From positions 1 through 6,754 of the forward strand of contig DAOVOW010000101.1 of NCBI GenBank assembly GCA_030629485.1: a DNA stretch of 6,754 nucleotides, read 5' to 3'. The stretch is from a bacterium (lineage in GTDB: Bacteria > Zixibacteria > MSB-5A5 > GN15 > FEB-12). Shown one piece after another: positions 5,290-6,754 of this stretch. Within the stretch, counting starts at the first letter, position 1; every line of letters begins with the position of its first letter. Made by a program: the position numbers and the translations under genes. The notes under the pieces were generated by a model, which made no database searches, was not told the DNA's origin, and worked only from the letters and a program-made list of their open reading frames with translations.

Positions 5290-6375
5290 TCAGGCAAAAA
5301 GGGCGCTTCTAACCTGCTGGAGCCGATCCTTCACAGCGTCACTTTTGTTGGTTCCGAAGCTCAGTGTTATTTTTTCTTCATCGAGATTCTCATATCGTTC
5401 TTTGAAATCACTCGGGATGTTTTCTATGTTCTGCATTATGGTTGCCATAACGGAATCGAGCATCGAGGCGTTTAGTCTTCCCGCCGGTCTAAAGGGCCGC
5501 TCCCCAATAAGCGAAATCACTGTCTCAGTAGATCCCATGAATGCCGATTCAACGCCTTGGAGCCATGTGTCATCAGCATTTTGATGTTTCACCATGAACT
5601 TGTTGAGAAACTCCTTCATGGGTGCCTTATAATCGGTCTCGGAATGACTGAGAGCAATCACACGGAGAATTAGCTCCACGTCCCTCTGACGTGAATCAGG
5701 CTGTTTCTTGCCCAGAATAGTTCGCCAGTTAATGTCCTTGTTCATTTTCAACATTAGATCATTGAATCTGCCCCTGTAGATGCAATTGCGAATCTCCTGC
5801 GGCTTGAGCGGCACCATTCCCTTATTCAACCGCTCGAATATATGGAACATTGCGGTCTTTTCGTCTTTTGGCGACAGCTGCACGATATTTATAGCCCTAA
5901 GAACAGAGCTTCTCAGCTTCCGCCCATCATCTGTATCAGCGATATCGCCGTAAGTCAGGCCGGAGAAGGGATTATTCTCACTCAAACCGGTAAGTTTGAA
6001 AACAGTGCGCTTGCCGCGTGCATCAGGTTCGCCAAAATAGCCTTCAAAGAAATAAAAGATACTCTTCAATCTCTGTTGACCATCTACTACTATAGACTTG
6101 TTAGTTTCGTCTACGTAAAAGAACACCGTGGGCACCGGAAGCCCCATCAGAAACGAATCTATTAGCAATGATGCGGCAGTTTGTGACCACACGAATCCTC
6201 TCTGGAACTTAGGAATCTCTATTTCATAAGTTTTCCATCGGTTGTACAATACCTCCAAAGTGAAATCGGATGGGTAGGTCGTTATCTCATATCGAATATG
6301 TGCCTCTTCCTGTTCATCCTCTTGTACCAACTCTAGATCGTCTTCAGACGCGTTGTCTATGGCATCATTGACCAT
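5290..6375 (-). CDS. DUF262 (GmrSD N-terminal/ParB-like) protein, first gene of a two-gene operon
   Basis: The 361-residue product starts at an ATG with a strong Shine-Dalgarno GGAGG 6 nt upstream. The N-terminus (1-26) is strongly acidic. DUF262 signatures are IPKFQRGFVW (54-63), VVDGQQRL (96-103, containing the DGQQR motif), FERLN (180-184) and LKPQEIRN (190-197). In GmrSD and SspE this domain belongs to the ParB/Srx fold and binds or hydrolyses nucleotides while sensing modified phage DNA, and it is normally followed by a DUF1524 HNH nuclease. Here residues 205-361 are helical-looking and charged with no H-N-H pattern, so the usual nuclease half is missing. The downstream HEPN gene, 8 bp away, may replace it. 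Base composition is more A+T rich than in the left-hand genes, which fits horizontal acquisition. The role as an antiviral sensor or regulator is inferred; the domain call is firm. Confidence 0.9.
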   Translation of the reverse strand: MVNDAIDNASEDDLELVQEDEQEEAHIRYEITTYPSDFTLEVLYNRWKTYEIEIPKFQRGFVWSQTAASLLIDSFLMGLPVPTVFFYVDETNKSIVVDGQQRLKSIFYFFEGYFGEPDARGKRTVFKLTGLSENNPFSGLTYGDIADTDDGRKLRSSVLRAINIVQLSPKDEKTAMFHIFERLNKGMVPLKPQEIRNCIYRGRFNDLMLKMNKDINWRTILGKKQPDSRQRDVELILRVIALSHSETDYKAPMKEFLNKFMVKHQNADDTWLQGVESAFMGSTETVISLIGERPFRPAGRLNASMLDSVMATIMQNIENIPSDFKERYENLDEEKITLSFGTNKSDAVKDRLQQVRSALFA

Positions 6376-6379
6376 CGGC

Positions 6380-6386
6380 CACCTCC
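6380..6386 (-). promoter_or_regulatory. Ribosome binding site of the DUF262 gene
   Basis: On the minus strand GGAGGTG lies directly upstream of the ATG, with 6 nt between GGAGG and the start codon. This near-perfect anti-16S match fixes the start and contrasts with the absence of any such site before the HEPN gene. Confidence 0.85.
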
Positions 6387-6438
6387 AGCCTACGGATTGA
6401 TTCTAACTCACACTTTGATTCCTCATTTAGTCGAGTTC

Positions 6439-6498
6439 GTCATCCTGCACCAAAAGGCCTTGCCTACCGCACTCCCGTAACCTAGACTACAGGATGAC
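6439..6498. repeat. Inverted repeat GTCATCCTG / CAGGATGAC
   Basis: Perfect 9-bp arms at 6439-6447 and 6490-6498 are separated by 42 bp. The CAGGATGAC arm resembles the ending of CCCTTCGACT...CTCAGGATGAC-type intergenic repeats, and CTCAGGACGG occurs at 4651-4660, so this may be a decayed member. A regulatory site for the DUF262 operon is an alternative. Confidence 0.4.
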
Positions 6499-6564
6499 CC
6501 GCGACGTTATCCAAATTACTGTACGTCGAAATCGAATGCAAGTCGATTATCCAGTAAGCCGCAC

Positions 6565-6595
6565 ATCCTAGATGAAAACGAGTTTCAATTAGGAT
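6565..6595. repeat. Imperfect 13-step stem-loop in the divergent intergenic region
   Basis: ATCCTA (6565-6570) pairs with TAGGAT (6590-6595). The stem continues through G-T, an A-A mismatch and TGAAA/TTTCA to a five-base loop (6578-6582), giving 12 pairs in 13 positions. It is not immediately followed by a T-tract on either strand, so it is probably not a simple terminator. Confidence 0.5.
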
Positions 6596-6615
6596 AATAT
6601 ACTCCGTTTTTTCGC

Positions 6616-6645
6616 TTGACCGGAGTGGTCGCTATATGGTATAAT
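6616..6645 (+). promoter_or_regulatory. Sigma70-type promoter for the right-edge gene
   Basis: TTGACC (6616-6621, five of six to consensus) and TATAAT (6640-6645, perfect) are separated by 18 bp. The predicted start point is near 6652, giving a leader of about 28 nt before the ATG at 6680. This is the clearest promoter in the window. Confidence 0.8.
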
Positions 6646-6647
6646 TA

Positions 6648-6659
6648 GAACGGACGTTC
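6648..6659 (+). promoter_or_regulatory. LexA/SOS-box-like operator at the transcription start
   Basis: GAACGGACGTTC is a palindrome with 5-bp arms (GAACG/CGTTC). It matches the GAAC-N4-GTTC LexA box; extended to AGAACGGACGTTCG it fits CGAACRNRYGTTCG at 13 of 14 positions. It lies just after the -10 box and across the predicted start point, a classic repressor position. LexA motifs differ between phyla, and the motif used in this organism is not known from the window. Confidence 0.55.
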
Positions 6660-6679
6660 GATTTATATTCGGCGGTGAG

Positions 6680-6754
6680 ATGAAGCAACACGATATACCG
6701 GCAGTCATTACCAGGAACGATAATACGCGACGCCATCGTCAGTATGAAAAGCGA
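6680..6754 (+). CDS. N-terminal fragment of an unidentified gene, cut by the right edge
   Basis: An ATG follows a strong promoter and opens a frame that runs to the last base (25 codons). GGCGGTG at 6671-6677 is an imperfect ribosome binding site placed very close to the ATG. The encoded start, MKQHDIPAVITRNDNTRRHR, is basic, has no signal peptide and is not recognised. The frame upstream has no alternative ATG, and the nearby GTG at 6675 meets a stop at once. If the overlapping LexA-like box is real, the gene may be damage-inducible; the product cannot be named. Confidence 0.5.
   Translation, partial: MKQHDIPAVITRNDNTRRHRQYEKR

Larger units (their letters stand above)
6376..6679. other. Divergent intergenic region between the DUF262 operon and the right-edge gene
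   Basis: These 304 bp hold the leader of the minus-strand operon, an inverted repeat GTCATCCTG/CAGGATGAC (6439-6447 and 6490-6498), a 13-step hairpin (6565-6595), and the promoter with LexA-like box of the + strand gene. No minus-strand promoter with two good boxes was found for the DUF262 operon. No open frame here looks coding. Confidence 0.6.

Noticed and set aside
6400..6405. TAGAAT on the minus strand as a -10 box for the DUF262 operon; TATATT and TATTAT near 6594-6602 as alternatives.
   Set aside because: No acceptable -35 hexamer is found 16-18 bp upstream of any of them.

Overview
The window looks like a contig fragment from a bacterium of the FCB superphylum. It most resembles candidate phylum Zixibacteria or a relative, because two secreted multidomain proteins end in paired dockerin-type calcium loops of the form DLVYLVDYMF followed by GPPP. 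This taxonomic guess rests on recall of that motif style; there is no marker gene in the window.

Left part (2-4214, + strand): two consecutive genes for exported modular proteins. The first is cut by the left edge. It carries the end of a beta-sandwich module, a jelly-roll/MAM-like module, three He_PIG-type Ig-like repeats and a dockerin-like tail. The second is complete: signal peptide, papain-like (C1) cysteine peptidase with Cys52/His211/Asn236 visible, lectin-like module, the same beta-sandwich and jelly-roll modules, and the same dockerin-like tail. The genes are separated by a UUCG-capped hairpin, and the second ends at a strong intrinsic terminator. They look like paralogous, module-shuffled extracellular proteins.

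Middle (4215-4789): about 575 bp with no credible gene, dense in short palindromes. These include two 29/34-identical copies of one hairpin family (one doubling as the peptidase terminator), a nested GTCAGG-rich palindromic element, a dRS3-like ATTCC(N10)GGAA hairpin and a CCCTTCGACT inverted repeat. It reads as a REP/BIME-like landing zone between convergent transcription units.

Right part (4790-6375, - strand): a two-gene operon, DUF262 (GmrSD-N/ParB-like) protein followed 8 bp later by a small HEPN protein with an intact R-x4-H motif. The DUF262 protein lacks the usual DUF1524/HNH nuclease half, so the HEPN protein may supply the nuclease. This is the best candidate in the window for an under-described defence or toxin-like system. 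The operon is visibly more A+T rich than the left genes, as expected of a mobile accessory locus.

Far right (6376-6754): a divergent intergenic region with a stable imperfect hairpin, then a near-consensus sigma70 promoter on the + strand. The predicted start point of that promoter overlaps GAACGGACGTTC, a match to the GAAC-N4-GTTC LexA box. It drives a gene of which only the first 25 codons are present.
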